From Owenia fusiformis (Eukaryota > Annelida > Polychaeta > Sabellida > Oweniidae), in contig CAIIXF020000005.1 of the NCBI GenBank assembly GCA_903813345.2, forward strand, positions 30,819,375 to 30,883,374: a DNA stretch of 64,000 nt, in the 5' to 3' direction. This document shows positions 1-12,015 of this stretch, piece by piece (position 1 is the stretch's first letter; each line of letters begins with the position of its first letter). The position numbers and the translations under genes were made by a program. The notes under the pieces are model-generated. The model worked only from the letters and a program-made list of their open reading frames with translations, was not told where the DNA came from and ran no database searches.

Positions 1-1623
1 AATATAACGCCAGAAGTGTACTGACTTGACAGAAAGGGATAGATGTTGTCAAAGTACTATCTAAATGCATGCCAAGTTTTTGCTTACAATCCTAAATTTA
101 TTATTATCTTAAAAAGAATTATGACATCTGATTTAATTTGGAAATTATGAAAAATTAAAGATGCAGAAATGTCCATTTATTAGAATTGGAAAAAAGGGGC
201 AACATGAATTTTTCAAAATTATTGCCCAATAAAAATCAAAGAATTCTCTTGAAATATAGTTAGAACTGTTAAATTTTGGAACATTTTTTAGAAAATAACT
301 CCAATGGTTAATCTATAGGTTTTGTTATATTACCTCTTTAAGTGCACATTAAATCAATGAATTAAAGACGAGACTAGACAGATTCCAAATCGATAGAATC
401 GCCTCAGGTTATGAAACAACATGTAATGACTACATCTATTTATCCATCAACGTCAATGAAATAAATGAATGCCACTCATTCCTTGAAATCTTTTCATACA
501 TGTATATCTATGGTCGATATTTAATCAGTTGAATATCAAAAAGATTTTTTTTAAATTAATATCTACCATTTTTACAAAAATCCGATCAAAAGGCGAATGA
601 TGTTGCTCAAGTTGAAGTTTTTTTGTAATATTTGTAATAGAATCTACAAGTAGAAGGGTTTATAATCAGTGAATACTTCACCGAATCGTTAGTTAAAATT
701 TAACCCAATGTTAATATCTTTATTTATATAATCATTCATTTTCCATTCTATGCAAATAAAATAAAGTATAAGCTTGGAAAACATAAAAGCATTCAAGCGA
801 TTCACAGAAAATCGATAAATATCCTTGGTCAAATAAGAACAATTTCAAGGACAATACCAACTCTTCACTAAATAAAAAATGAATACTTTCTGGAAATAAT
901 AAAACCTCCTTTGTGGTTGCTTTAATTTAAACTTTAAACTGGTTAATTTTCTTGCATTCTTTCATGCCTATTTTTTATTTTATTCTTTATATTGACCCCA
1001 CTCTGTAATGCATTCCAAAATATGACCACAAGACCATTTTCGCTCAAGGAGTGATTGATTGATTAGAAGTGCACGAATAGAGCCACATTAGAGGTAAAGA
1101 ACCGCAAGTCACGATTGTTCACAGTCAAAACTCAATCAATCAAGAGGGGCAAAACATCTAACTATTGTCTTTCTCCTTAAACATATACCCTGAAGAACAA
1201 TATTTTAGTTAAGGGAGAAAGACAAGAGAAACCCATGTATGCCAACAGGTTCAAATCAATGGAGTACTGCCTAAAGACAATACAATAGTAAGAGGCCCAA
1301 ATCAATTTAGTTTACACTTATGAATCAATAGAAGTACATATCTCTATGCACCTGTGTCTGTATCATGGTGCCTTCAGTTTTCAACCATATCTGATATAAT
1401 ATTTGATACAAGCTTTTAAGAATAAATCCCATTTAGTAATTTGGATTTATTTTTATTCAATTTCAGAGAATCTTAAACATAAAAATACATCCATAATACA
1501 TTTGCATTGGTTTTCAATAGTATTTGACAAATCGTAGCTTTATATCCCATTTGTCTCTTACTTGAATTTGTTTAGATTAATGTGATTTATTCATAGAAGA
1601 GCATAGACTATCTATCAGGACTG
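1..1623. other. Non-coding stretch
   Basis: No convincing exon was seen on either strand. The minus-strand 3' UTR of the exon at 1624-1792 probably lies here: an AATAAA on the minus strand (TTTATT at 1586-1591) follows its stop codon by about 35 bases. An imperfect hairpin of about 16-base arms (TTGTCTTTCTCCTTAA and its complement) lies at 1165-1225. Confidence 0.5.
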
Positions 1624-1792
1624 TCAGCTAGATGCAGCTTCTCTCTCTATGCAATGTAATGGCTCATTTTCTTCCTCATCCCCCTCATGGTACTCAGGCT
1701 TAATCATGCCATCCTGACCCCGCTCCCTTCTGTCAGCATGCACCCCTTTGCCATACACAGTTGACTGCTCACTGGCCATGTACATGTACAGC
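1624..1792 (-). CDS. Last coding exon of an unrecognised gene
   Basis: A 3' splice site (TTTTAG) at 1793 opens a 56-codon reading frame in phase 2, ending in TGA at 1624-1626. A minus-strand AATAAA follows about 35 bases downstream, as expected for a terminal exon. The peptide is polar and acidic near its end (GDEEENEPLHC) and rich in charged residues, so it looks like a cytoplasmic C-terminal tail. I do not recognise the family. No partner exon was found up to 13 kb. The upstream 713-residue reading frame has its own stop, so this exon either belongs to a gene whose other exons lie far upstream, with that gene inside an intron, or is an alternative 3' exon. The composition and stop/polyA spacing argue for real coding sequence. 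Confidence 0.5.
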
Positions 1793-2918
1793 CTAAAATC
1801 ACAAGCAATTTGGTTTAAAGGTCAATCAAGATTTTTTTCTTAACAAGGGTACAACCAGGTGGTTTTTGTATATACATGAAATTAACAGCCTAAAACATAT
1901 AAGCTATTATTGCATATTAATTTCATTTAAAATTTGTGAATCTGTCAAATACGGAGAAGAGACCGAACAGCAGCCCCATGATAATGTTAATGAGCCAGGT
2001 TTCTATAGATTTAGGATTACCCTTATAGAGCTTGCTATGTCTAAATGAGAGGGTCAAAGAAATATATCTTTAGCCTCTGGGTCTCTGTGTTTAGAAATAA
2101 ATGCTTATATAAAAATACACAGGTTGGCCACAAAGTCTCTACAATTACAATAAAAATCTGTGTAAAGTGTAAACCTTATGGACACCCTGTAATCCTTTAC
2201 ATTAGACTACTGTACATACACTTCCCTCTACCATTACTACAATTAGACATTCACTTCACGACTGAACCTCTTGCAATTTCAACTGATAAAATCTTATTCT
2301 GTGACATATGTTTGTCCATGTAGTGGCTATACTTAAATTGTAATTGATTTATAATTCACCTGATAATTGGATAGTTAATTTCCAGAGCAGGTTGCAATCA
2401 ATATTTTATTTAATGGCAATATGTGAAATCAATTTTCATGTGAAGTTCAGGTGAATCATTACCATGCACCTGTGCCATATAGGACTTAAAAAACTTTAAA
2501 TGTTAAGTCTAATGCAAGTCTCTGATAAAATAGCCTGTGTAATATTGGCGAGTGTAAATATGTGGAATATCAATTTTTTTGAGTTTTGCATTATGCTGTG
2601 TAATGAACATGCAATAATCCAGACCAACAGTCAAGGTTCATTATTGCTTAATTTCAGCTGATTCCATACATGCCTTATCAATAATTTATCTAATAGCTGG
2701 GTCTTAAGTCTTCAGCCCATGTGAGAATATTATGCTCAACTACATGCATTTCAAATGTGCAACAAACAGCATGCAAGTTACAACAAAAATGTTTCATTTG
2801 CAATATTTCTTTCTAAGCTGTTTGAAAATAAAATTGAAACATTTCTGTTTTTAAAAGGAACTGTTACATTATAAAGTAGCAGACATAAAGCTTAGAAAAG
2901 CAATACATAATGCTAAGT
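1793..2918. other. Non-coding stretch
   Basis: No exon is recognised. It probably holds the 3' UTR of the 713-residue gene on the minus strand. Two short ends resembling the CAGGGTG termini found elsewhere (ACAGGTTGGCCA near 2118 and TGGACACCCTGT near 2180) could mark a 72-bp remnant of such an element. Confidence 0.4.
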
Positions 2919-5060
2919 TTAGTTTATATAAGAGTCATTGACATATGAGGTATGTAGCCACGATTCAGGGTTTTCAACATCAGGACCCACCGTTGGTTTA
3001 TGAATTGAGCGCAGGGTTGGCAAATTTTCTGTGGTAATAAGAGCCCTGGCTATGGGATGCATAGTCTCTGTATTAACCCCTTGGACTGTGGTCATGCTTT
3101 GGCAACTTGGGGAGCTTGTGTCATCATCTTGATTGGCAGGTTTTGTAGTTGTGTCATCAAATGTTGTATCACTTGAAGGGTTTCTCTCACTGATGTTTTC
3201 AACATGAAGATTATTGATGGCTTGACTACTTGTATTGTCTTTGGCATTATTAGCATCATTTACATTTGGAATCTCATCTTCAATTGTGTCTGTTGAGCCA
3301 GATGTGATATTTTCTTTGCTACACCTATTTTTGTCAGAGTTATGATTCCCTTTTTGTACATTTGTGAAGTCCCTCATTTCAATACTGGCTGAGTCAGCAG
3401 GTATGCTATATGTCCCTTTTAAGGGGCCACATCTATTTTTTGTGAGTGACGTTATAATGTTAGAAATATTGAAACTGGGCGATGTACCCTTACGCAAGAG
3501 AACATCATGAATTTTTGAATGTTCCGCATTACTGGGTTTCCTTGAGAGTATTTTATCCTTAATATCAAGATTGCCATGTTTCATAGCGAGTTTGTTCCTG
3601 CTGTCAATATTACTTAGTTTTCTGACCAGATTGCTGGAAGCATTACTAAGTTTCCTCACAATGCTCCTGGTTGGGGATTCACTAGCGTTTGTTGGGATAT
3701 TGTCACGCCGTTCAGATGAAGATTCAGTTATCTTTAACCCTTTTATAGAATCATTGTCCATCTTTAATGAGCTAGGCTCACTGCCTCCAACAGCTCCATT
3801 TTGGTTAAGGCTAACCCTATTCTTCTTTTCGATTACTTTAGTACTTTTAGCATAGACATCTTTGCTGCTACAATAGTCTTTGTTACATGTGTTATTAACT
3901 TCTGGGTGAATTCTGGGTGCACCGTCTTTGTTGGGCATTGTATTCACAACAACATCTGCTTGTGGCTTGTTTGAAACATTAAGGGTGCTACATTCATTCA
4001 CAGTATCACAACATAAAGGTACAACAGATTGAGCATTAGTGCTAACAACACAGTTAGGATTATAAAATGGTTTCCTATTATCACCTATAGGGGAATTTTG
4101 AACACTCTCATTACCAATGTTACTTATTACATTTTTTGTATCTTTAGTAACTGTGGTAATGTTAGTGCTCGAACAATGACTTTCAGGTGAGTTAGGTGTG
4201 CTTGAAGCAGGTGTGCTACTAGAAGGTGTGCTATAACCACTGCTAGCACTACAACTTGGTCTAGGTTTATTAGTAGCTCGTATGGCAACAGTCTCCCCAC
4301 AACTAGACACAGCTGAATCTGAATAAACATACCTGTCTGATTTGACGGTATTACCAAGCGATACTCTCCCACTGTCTGTATCACTAGAATTATTCATATC
4401 ATCATCTAAGTCTCTGTACACTTTATCAAAGCACTCGACTACAATCGCTTGTGCTTCTTCTATGCTAGGTGGATTACAGTTGAAATTAGTTGTCTGTATT
4501 TTAGGGCTATCTGTGTTGGTGTTAGTCCGAGATAATGTGGCATCCTGGAAATATACATCGGGATTGTTTTCACTATAAACTTGTAGCACTTGTGATTCTG
4601 GAAGCTGGTTGTCCATGTTAACTAAACTATCATCAGATTTTACTGTGTTCCCTTCTTGAAGATTAGGCATTGCTTCATTATCATCCGTGAATGTTGTATT
4701 ATCAAAGCCGACAAGCTTTTCGTTTCTGGTTCTTTCATGTTCCGGAGATTTCTCCTTATCTGCCAACCACATTTCTCTGGCACTTCGAAATCTTGTGTTG
4801 TACCGTTGCCTTTTTCGCTTTTTGTACATGCTGTAACATTTCATAGTTATAACTACAATAATGATGAATATAACGGGAGCTGCTCCACTTATTCCTAAAC
4901 ATATGTAGGCAAATAGGTTTACTGGTAGACCAAGGATGAGTCTTGGTTCTGGAGTAGTTGCACTGTAATTTACAGAGACATCTCTTTCCAGATCACTGGC
5001 ATTGATCAAAACAGTCGTGGAAAAATTTAGCATTTTGGTGTTTCCTATGGCAGAATGCAT
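2919..5060 (-). CDS. Single-pass membrane protein with long Ser/Thr-rich tail, 713 aa
   Basis: An uninterrupted 713-codon frame; an in-frame TAA 15 bases upstream fixes the ATG at 5060. The family is not recognised. About 43 outside residues carry N-glycosylation sequons (NFS, NAS, NYS). One hydrophobic segment follows at about residues 44-73 (ending VIFIIIVVITM), then a basic stop-transfer stretch KKRKRQR (80-86). There is no cleavable signal peptide, so a type III topology is likely. The remaining 630 residues are a low-complexity cytoplasmic tail rich in Ser, Thr, Asn and Asp. It has TP-rich repeats at 277-290 and four RKxS-like sites: VRKLSN at 468-473 and 479-484, SRKPSN at 506-511, and KNRVSLN at 413-419. 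These fit basophilic kinases such as PKA. The tail suggests a signalling or scaffolding receptor. The lack of introns is unusual next to its multi-exon neighbours and could mean a retrocopy origin. Confidence 0.8.
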   Translation of the reverse strand: MHSAIGNTKMLNFSTTVLINASDLERDVSVNYSATTPEPRLILGLPVNLFAYICLGISGAAPVIFIIIVVITMKCYSMYKKRKRQRYNTRFRSAREMWLADKEKSPEHERTRNEKLVGFDNTTFTDDNEAMPNLQEGNTVKSDDSLVNMDNQLPESQVLQVYSENNPDVYFQDATLSRTNTNTDSPKIQTTNFNCNPPSIEEAQAIVVECFDKVYRDLDDDMNNSSDTDSGRVSLGNTVKSDRYVYSDSAVSSCGETVAIRATNKPRPSCSASSGYSTPSSSTPASSTPNSPESHCSSTNITTVTKDTKNVISNIGNESVQNSPIGDNRKPFYNPNCVVSTNAQSVVPLCCDTVNECSTLNVSNKPQADVVVNTMPNKDGAPRIHPEVNNTCNKDYCSSKDVYAKSTKVIEKKNRVSLNQNGAVGGSEPSSLKMDNDSIKGLKITESSSERRDNIPTNASESPTRSIVRKLSNASSNLVRKLSNIDSRNKLAMKHGNLDIKDKILSRKPSNAEHSKIHDVLLRKGTSPSFNISNIITSLTKNRCGPLKGTYSIPADSASIEMRDFTNVQKGNHNSDKNRCSKENITSGSTDTIEDEIPNVNDANNAKDNTSSQAINNLHVENISERNPSSDTTFDDTTTKPANQDDDTSSPSCQSMTTVQGVNTETMHPIARALITTENLPTLRSIHKPTVGPDVENPESWLHTSYVNDSYIN

Positions 5061-8000
5061 CCTTCTTGATATTTACGCTTCATCTACATTGAGTGAGTGT
5101 AACGTGAGTTATCACTTGTAACTATATTTCATTTCCATTTTCTTTAACAGTAACAATAATCCAAGTTATGTAGCTGCTTACAACATTGTTTTTTATCTCA
5201 ATAATCTGAATTTTATAGTTATGGTCACTTTTTTGTCATGTCTTGTTGATACCATCCACTACTAGTTTTTTGTATTCTTTAGTAGTCACTTTTTAGCGTC
5301 GAAGTGATTGAAGTCTGTATTGCATCAATAAATGCAATAAATGAATCTGTAAATGGTTCTTCCACGATACTCCAGCTATAATTGCTAGTAAGTTAGTTGA
5401 AGGTACTGTATTATAGCAGTGGGATCCAGACACTTATCTGATCAAGATAAGAATGTAATTTCTTTAATTTGCTACTTTTACTGTAATGAGCGCAATAAAG
5501 GAATTTGACTCACTGTTCTCGCAAATCAATAAGACATTTATGTTACTTATTACCAAACTTTTTCCTGTCGTGATCCAATAATATTCATCCTTCGTCTCAA
5601 ATTATTTAGTAACTTAATAACACTTAAAGCTGTCTTGTGTTACTATAAGCCCTTTAGGAATCACGTTGACTTTGAAAGTCAATAATGAGCATTGAGTAGA
5701 GTTATGATTATTTCAGTGATATTTTTGCTCACTTTAGCGCAATCGTTTAATAATTTATTAATCCCATCGTACAATCCTTTAATGTTTCTTCATGGAAGTC
5801 AGTACATGTATATAATGAGTTCCCTAACTTATAATATGGATGATACAAATGTATATGAATACTGAATACTATATATTCAGAAAAGTGATAATTTGTAATT
5901 TGTAATCCATTCTTTGAATCATCTATCCTTGTCTATTTCCAGACAGTTCCTGTTATCCATTGCTACAAAATTGATGTTATTTGCTTTTAACGACACTTTT
6001 TATACTGCTGAAAGCCCTTCAGAATCCCTTACTGATGCCTAATAATCCTTGTGGCTTTTACATGATATTTAATGGAGATGTGGCTATCGTCATTCAAATG
6101 AGCACAGCCAAATATAAAAGAAATACATCCTCGGGCTATATTATCGCAAGTTCATATTTTAATATCAATAAGAATTCCCCTTGGTTGAGTTAAATCAACA
6201 ATGTGTATAAATGCTGATGTATGGATCAGTGTGATGTCATTTCTAATTACACGTACTCTTGGATCATGTGTAATTTCCTCCATTAGGGAACAAGATATTC
6301 AACTCTTGGGAGAACCCTATGTCTGTTTTGTGGACGATTGATCAATTTAAACCTCGTGTAATTCACAAAAAATTGATATGCTCTTTTTTAATACTCAATA
6401 CAAGTCATTAAAAATCTTATCGTGCATATTAGCACTTCCAATAATGTTTAATTTCCGTTCATGTTTCAGTTGCGTCGAAGTCTATATATTGCATTGAAGT
6501 TCTTATTTACAATCAATTACTGTACTGCGCTGTTTTGTAATGTTTTCCTGTTATGACCGAAGGTATCAATAGAGTCAGCATGACTTACGTAGCGATTTGT
6601 AGAATTCTATCATAGCCCATCCTTTGGTTAGAAGATCAGGTTGATTGGATAAGCATGATTCATAGTATAATCAATTTTATTTTATTATTTCATTGTTTTT
6701 ATTACAAGTTTGTACAATCAATATTTTCCTTTAATCATTGTACAATGTATTTCAAATTGTTTTTTGCCTGTCTTTGATTTTCTTAGATATCACCCAGTCA
6801 AATGTAACTGTTGTACTACATTAAACATACACAAGAGATTTTATGACAAATTACGAGTGATATGAATTTCCATCCAATATCCTTTAATTTCCTTGTAATG
6901 TATAACTTCATTCATATCGCATCGTTATTTTACAATATTCCATCCAAATTGCTAAGCATGAGCATATCTTTAATTGTATTGCTCGACACAGGTTGTTTTC
7001 ATCCAGGCAGAATGTGTATAGGATCTATATGTACAAGCTGTTACATACCGCCATTCACAATGTTTTCATCAACTATTCATTTCTCAATTCTGTTATTAAT
7101 TTTTCGCGAGTTATCGTTCAATGTGTGTGGTGTAGTGTAGTGAGTTAATGATAGGTCATGTTGTCTACTGTTCTACCCTGCATGGCTCTGCATTGATTTT
7201 TTTATTCTCACTACAAGCTCGGTTTCAATCTAAAATGGGAAAGACCATCTCATAATCAAACAAGAAATACCCCATGGGAAACATTACCCAGAGAGGTACC
7301 ACATACTCTTAATTAGTATTCCTAAACATGCCTGTATCAGTTCCAATCCTCAGATGGAGCTAATGGACAAGATATTGTCCATCTTCCGGAAGATCAGTTA
7401 TTTCAATGTTAGTCTCGCGTTTAAGAATTATTTCATTACTGGTATTAGCAATTCATTCTATCTCCTGGTATTGTCTCTAAATTCAATTTCCAGCTTATTT
7501 AGAGCTATCTATTTTCACTTAATTTAACGGACAGAATTGCTATTATGTCTGGCCATTTTGTGGCGGAGGAAGCTAAGTTAAATAGACATGGCACAAACAC
7601 GTCATTTTATTCCTTTGTTCGTTATTAAAATTACTCGCTGTTTTTTATTTTTTACAATAAATACATCTTTTATCTAACAGGACTAAAACAACATGTAAAC
7701 TTGATTAATGACAAATGTTATATTTTATTTCAATTATTAATTACAGCAAGACACAATTTTTTCAATAATTGCATGACCATTTTGCAATTAGACAGACCTC
7801 ACTTCGGATATAATCATTTCTATTATGATCACTTCAAAACCTCAACAGATGTTGAAAACATCAATAAAAAAACAGTTAACATCACTATTTGGTTGATCTA
7901 GTTTTTTAAACTCATTAAAATTATCTTTATAAATTGGCATTGGTTAAATCAGAAATTTGTTGTTTCAGTCATGTTTTATATTTGAAATGTTGATGTTATT

Positions 8001-10014
8001 GACAGAGTAAACTTCGAAGTTGATTACTTGGAAAGTAGGCAAAATATATCACACTCTGTATATATGAGTGGTCATTTTTGAGTCCAGAGCAGAATTGCCA
8101 CCAACCAACTTTAGCCTGACGTACCAACAAATTCCCATGGGTGTAGACTTTTGTACTTTATCAGTGCAGTTGAAGTATAAAAAGTAGAACAATGAACAAA
8201 CAAAAAAGTTACTCAATAAACCTTTTCTACTCAGGAGCTCTCTGGGTAGTCAATAAACCATTGTATTTCAATAACATTATTGTAATGCATCCTTTGTTTG
8301 TTTCTACGTACAATTTGATGACTGGGGAATTATAGTAAATTATGATGTATTGTTTTATATTGGCATTGCATTAAGAACAGATATGTATTATTTATTAATG
8401 TTCATTTCTATGATATAATTGCTGTCAAAAGCCATAGAATATTACTTCCACTTCATTGCACTTTTATGTGATATTAAACTGTGATGTCCTTATAGTTTGA
8501 TGTCTATAAAACAATTGCAACATGTCATCAGCTGAAAGCAAAGTTTTAAAATATATTAAATTGATATACAGGTTGGGGCAATGAAAATTGAACTCTTGCA
8601 AATATTCCACTTAAAGGAGTGTATATGATTAAATGTCATGAAAATTAACAAATATAAAGTTTGGTGGATTTTGAGTCGAATAATGCATGTTTTTTTTGCT
8701 TGACACAAACACTTATTGAAATTGTAAAGAATATGCGAGTGTCTATCATTTTAGGTAAAATTTATCGATAACCTATTTATTCATCTTTTAATCAGATCTC
8801 TATTTTATCAATTTTGGGACTTCATGTTTTTGGAATATTAACCTGACATATATCAGGAATTATGGAAAAAAGCCTTAAGATCAGTATTTCTATACATAAA
8901 GGGGACTGGTTCAAGAATTTAATGAATTCCCTTGGCTATGGGCCTATATTGTTATGCTCAATCAATGAACAAAATAAAGAAATAAAAACAGAGCATATAG
9001 AATCTTTTAGATTTTCTTGATTAAATTTTTTGATAAATTGATATATTCTACAATTATATCAATCATACGATTTGTTCCGCCTTTGTAAACATGGTCTGAG
9101 ATCAGTCTCATTTGGTTGATGAATAGAAATGCTAGTTTTGTCCTTCAATGGCAACAGAACAAGACATTTGTCATATGCTTAGGTATTGATAAATCACAAC
9201 ACAATAGCAACAAGATATTGGATATTTCTTGAGATATCATAATGGTGCCACTTAACTCATAAGATTATTAAACTCTTTAGACTATTGTTATATTTTAACT
9301 TTGAGTGTTACATTATACCTAAATAGGGAAAACATTGTCATCAGCTTGGCAGGGTGGGAAGTGATGATGATGGTGTCTCACTTTTTGTCTTGAAATTTTC
9401 AGGGATATTATTTTTTTATAATAGTTGATTGAATTTTTGGTATGCTGGGTATATATACGCAATAGAAGGTAATCATTTGTGATTTTTAGATACAATATTG
9501 TTCACTGCAGTCAGTAGGCTTTTAATAGACAGTAATGTTAACAACCATGTTAGTATTTTCAGCAGCAAATATTAAGTCCTTTTTAGGAAACTGTTTTAAC
9601 ACCTAAATAATAACAGAAATTACAAAAATTGTATATTTATGCATTGAAATTGGTTAAAAGGAAGTCCCAACTTCACAATTTCAGTAACCAACTAAGCAAA
9701 ACTGAAAGGTTTCATTTTAACATCATTCTCTTTCCAAGTGTCGGCTTTTGCATTACAGCTGATAGATAGGCTATTAGAGAAGGTTTTGTTTAATTCTGAC
9801 CCAGGGGAACTTTGTTAAAAGAAAAGTTAATTACGGAGGCATCAACTGGCCATCAAGGAATAGTACTGGGACATTGAATTACTGATATAGTCCTCAAATT
9901 ACTCAGAGCAATGTTGACTGTGTTTTTAAAAACCTATACAGTTTTCCCAATCATATGTCAAAGCTGATTATATTTTAAATTCTCATGTTCAGCCAAACTT
10001 TTTTGATATTGTTC

Positions 10015-10090
10015 AGCGTCTGGCGGTCTGCGTTTAGAGTTTGGCATCTGTAACAAATGGTGTCCGTAACAAATGAGAAGTGGTGACATT
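10015..10090 (-). repeat. Partial copy of the GTCACCAC-hairpin element
   Basis: On the minus strand this reads CAAAATGTCACCAC, then a GTTACAGACACC-like segment and a CGCCAGACGC-like segment. It matches the beginning and middle of the better copies at 19858, 29813, 50482 and 60659. It is truncated and lacks the terminal hairpin. Confidence 0.5.
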
Positions 10091-10469
10091 TTGCCTGTGA
10101 ACTTAATCCCTTAAAATAATATTGAACATTTTTTCTAGTGAACACCTGTCTCTAGTGGAGACCCTTCTATATACTCTACTGACTTCCACAGAGTAGCAAA
10201 TCCTAACGGACAAATTTCCATTAATCTGTGTATGTCTGATATTATATTTTCCATTTACTCTAACCTTGATTTACAGATAATAAGACAGACATATAACTAA
10301 ATATAGCCATATTTTGAAAGGATTTGAGAATTTTTGCTTATTCCCATACTTGGCAGCTATTTTTAATTTTCTGAGGCACAATGAATCAGAAAAATGATAC
10401 AATATTTGCAATCTACTCTAAATTGCCTTTCATTTGAGTATAATAAAGCTATACTTCAGAAAGATCTCA

Positions 10470-10850
10470 AAATTAACCCAAATTTCTGTTTTCCCAACCC
10501 CCCATACACGGCCCCTGGGGGTCAGGGTGAAAAACACAGAATATATGTGAAATAGATAGATGTTGTGAATAGACTACCAAAATTTGAAACAAAAATATTT
10601 ATAACTTTGGTTTAAAATGAAAAACATAAGATTCTCGCGAAAAATTCCCCCAATTTGTAAAGCGGCAGCCATCTTGAAAAAATTATTTTTCGCGTAAAAC
10701 TATTTACCAATTTACATCTTTCCACCAAATATGAAGAAAATCTGTCCACTGGTATTTAGAGTGATATTTGGATGGACTGATGGACTGACGGCGGACTGAC
10801 TGATGGATGGAGGGATTCACCATATCTATACCGAACTTTGTTCGTTGGGA
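10470..10850 (+). repeat. Dispersed repeat with GGATGGACTGATGG-like 3' part
   Basis: Contains CCACCAAATATGAAGAAAAT followed by a run of GATGGACTGAC/GGACGG variants and then GGAGGGATTCAC. The same order appears at about 24551-24690, showing a dispersed interspersed family, probably a non-autonomous retroelement. Boundaries are approximate. Confidence 0.5.
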
Positions 10851-11775
10851 TAATTACCCTTGTATTGAATTTTCTTGGTAAAAATGTTCAACATACACAT
10901 GTTTCACTGTACATACAGATGTGCATCGATGTATTGACCTCACCCCTAGTTCATGAGATATGGTTCTTTTTGCCATCCATCCTTCACTGTGGTCCTTTGT
11001 ATATTGGAAAGGAAGTTTTGCTAATATGTCAGGTATACTTTTTATACAAGCTGCGGGATTTTAGGAAACATTTGATACTCCATTACGCACTAAGCACATA
11101 GAGCGCTTTCATCTTCAAAGCGATCTCGTAAATGTTCATCATTGATTTTCCAGGCTTTTATTGTTAACAATGTAAGAGGAGTATTTCACCTCAGAACTAT
11201 AGCTCACTATATCATATATAATGACCAATTCATTAAGCGTTCCTTCCAATACATTACAAAATTCTCTATGATTTAATAATTTATTTGATTATTGTTACTT
11301 TATACTGTAGTTTTATTGTTACTTGTAAATACAAAATTTTTGTGGATTGAAGTCGTTCATTTATTGTACTGTAATTTAATAATTTTGAATTGTGAAGCCC
11401 TCCTTTTGTGGCATTTACAGATTATAAAAATATTCGTAAAAATAACAAGAACATTGTTTGAACATTTGATAAAGCTATCCTAAATTGAAGACTAGCCTCG
11501 GCTTGAAAGTCTGACATTTGTGGTCAACGGAACCTTTTCTTCTATCTAGTGAAGTCTCATTTGAGATAAAATATTTCGTCTAAGTATGTGTGCATCCACT
11601 CAACCTAATCAACCGTTCATCTGTTCTTTCATTTACTAAGTAATGACCAGCTGGAAATGCTGATTGAATTGTGTCATTAGAACATTTAAATAACCTTTCT
11701 CCTGTCTTAATCCATTAGTTGTAAGAGTTTTTGAAAACACTTATGATTATCATTCATTGTGCTACAGCTGTAAAT

Positions 11776-12015
11776 GGCTGGATATACCTTTCAAATAAAT
11801 CATGCCAGTGCCACCTTTTGGATATCAAAGAAGTTAGGTTATATTGACTGGTTGATGATGTCATTGGTTGTAGGTAGCAATATGTCCAAGCAAAAATGAG
11901 ATTGACATATTTCTAATGTTGAAAAACTGCTACCTATGACAAAATCAACCTAGCCAATATATAATAGCTTCTCTGGTGTTCCAAAAGATGGCAGGATTTA
12001 TTGGAAAGGTCTATT
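11776..12015. repeat. Long imperfect foldback (about 240 bp)
   Basis: The two halves are reverse complements over about 100 bases each. The outer arms share ACCTTTCxAATAAATC and CTTTTGG, the middle shares ATATTGxCTxGGTTGAT, and the inner part shares AGGTAGCA. The arms are diverged and the loop is short. It could be a MITE or the template of a hairpin RNA. No coding content. Confidence 0.65.

Larger units (their letters stand above)
5061..11775. other. Long stretch without recognised genes
   Basis: Only short, AT-rich chance reading frames are present. The region holds a reversed partial copy of the GTCACCAC-hairpin repeat family (about 10015-10090) and one copy of a dispersed repeat (about 10470-10850), both listed separately. 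The first few hundred bases should include the promoter and 5' UTR of the 713-residue gene. Confidence 0.45.
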
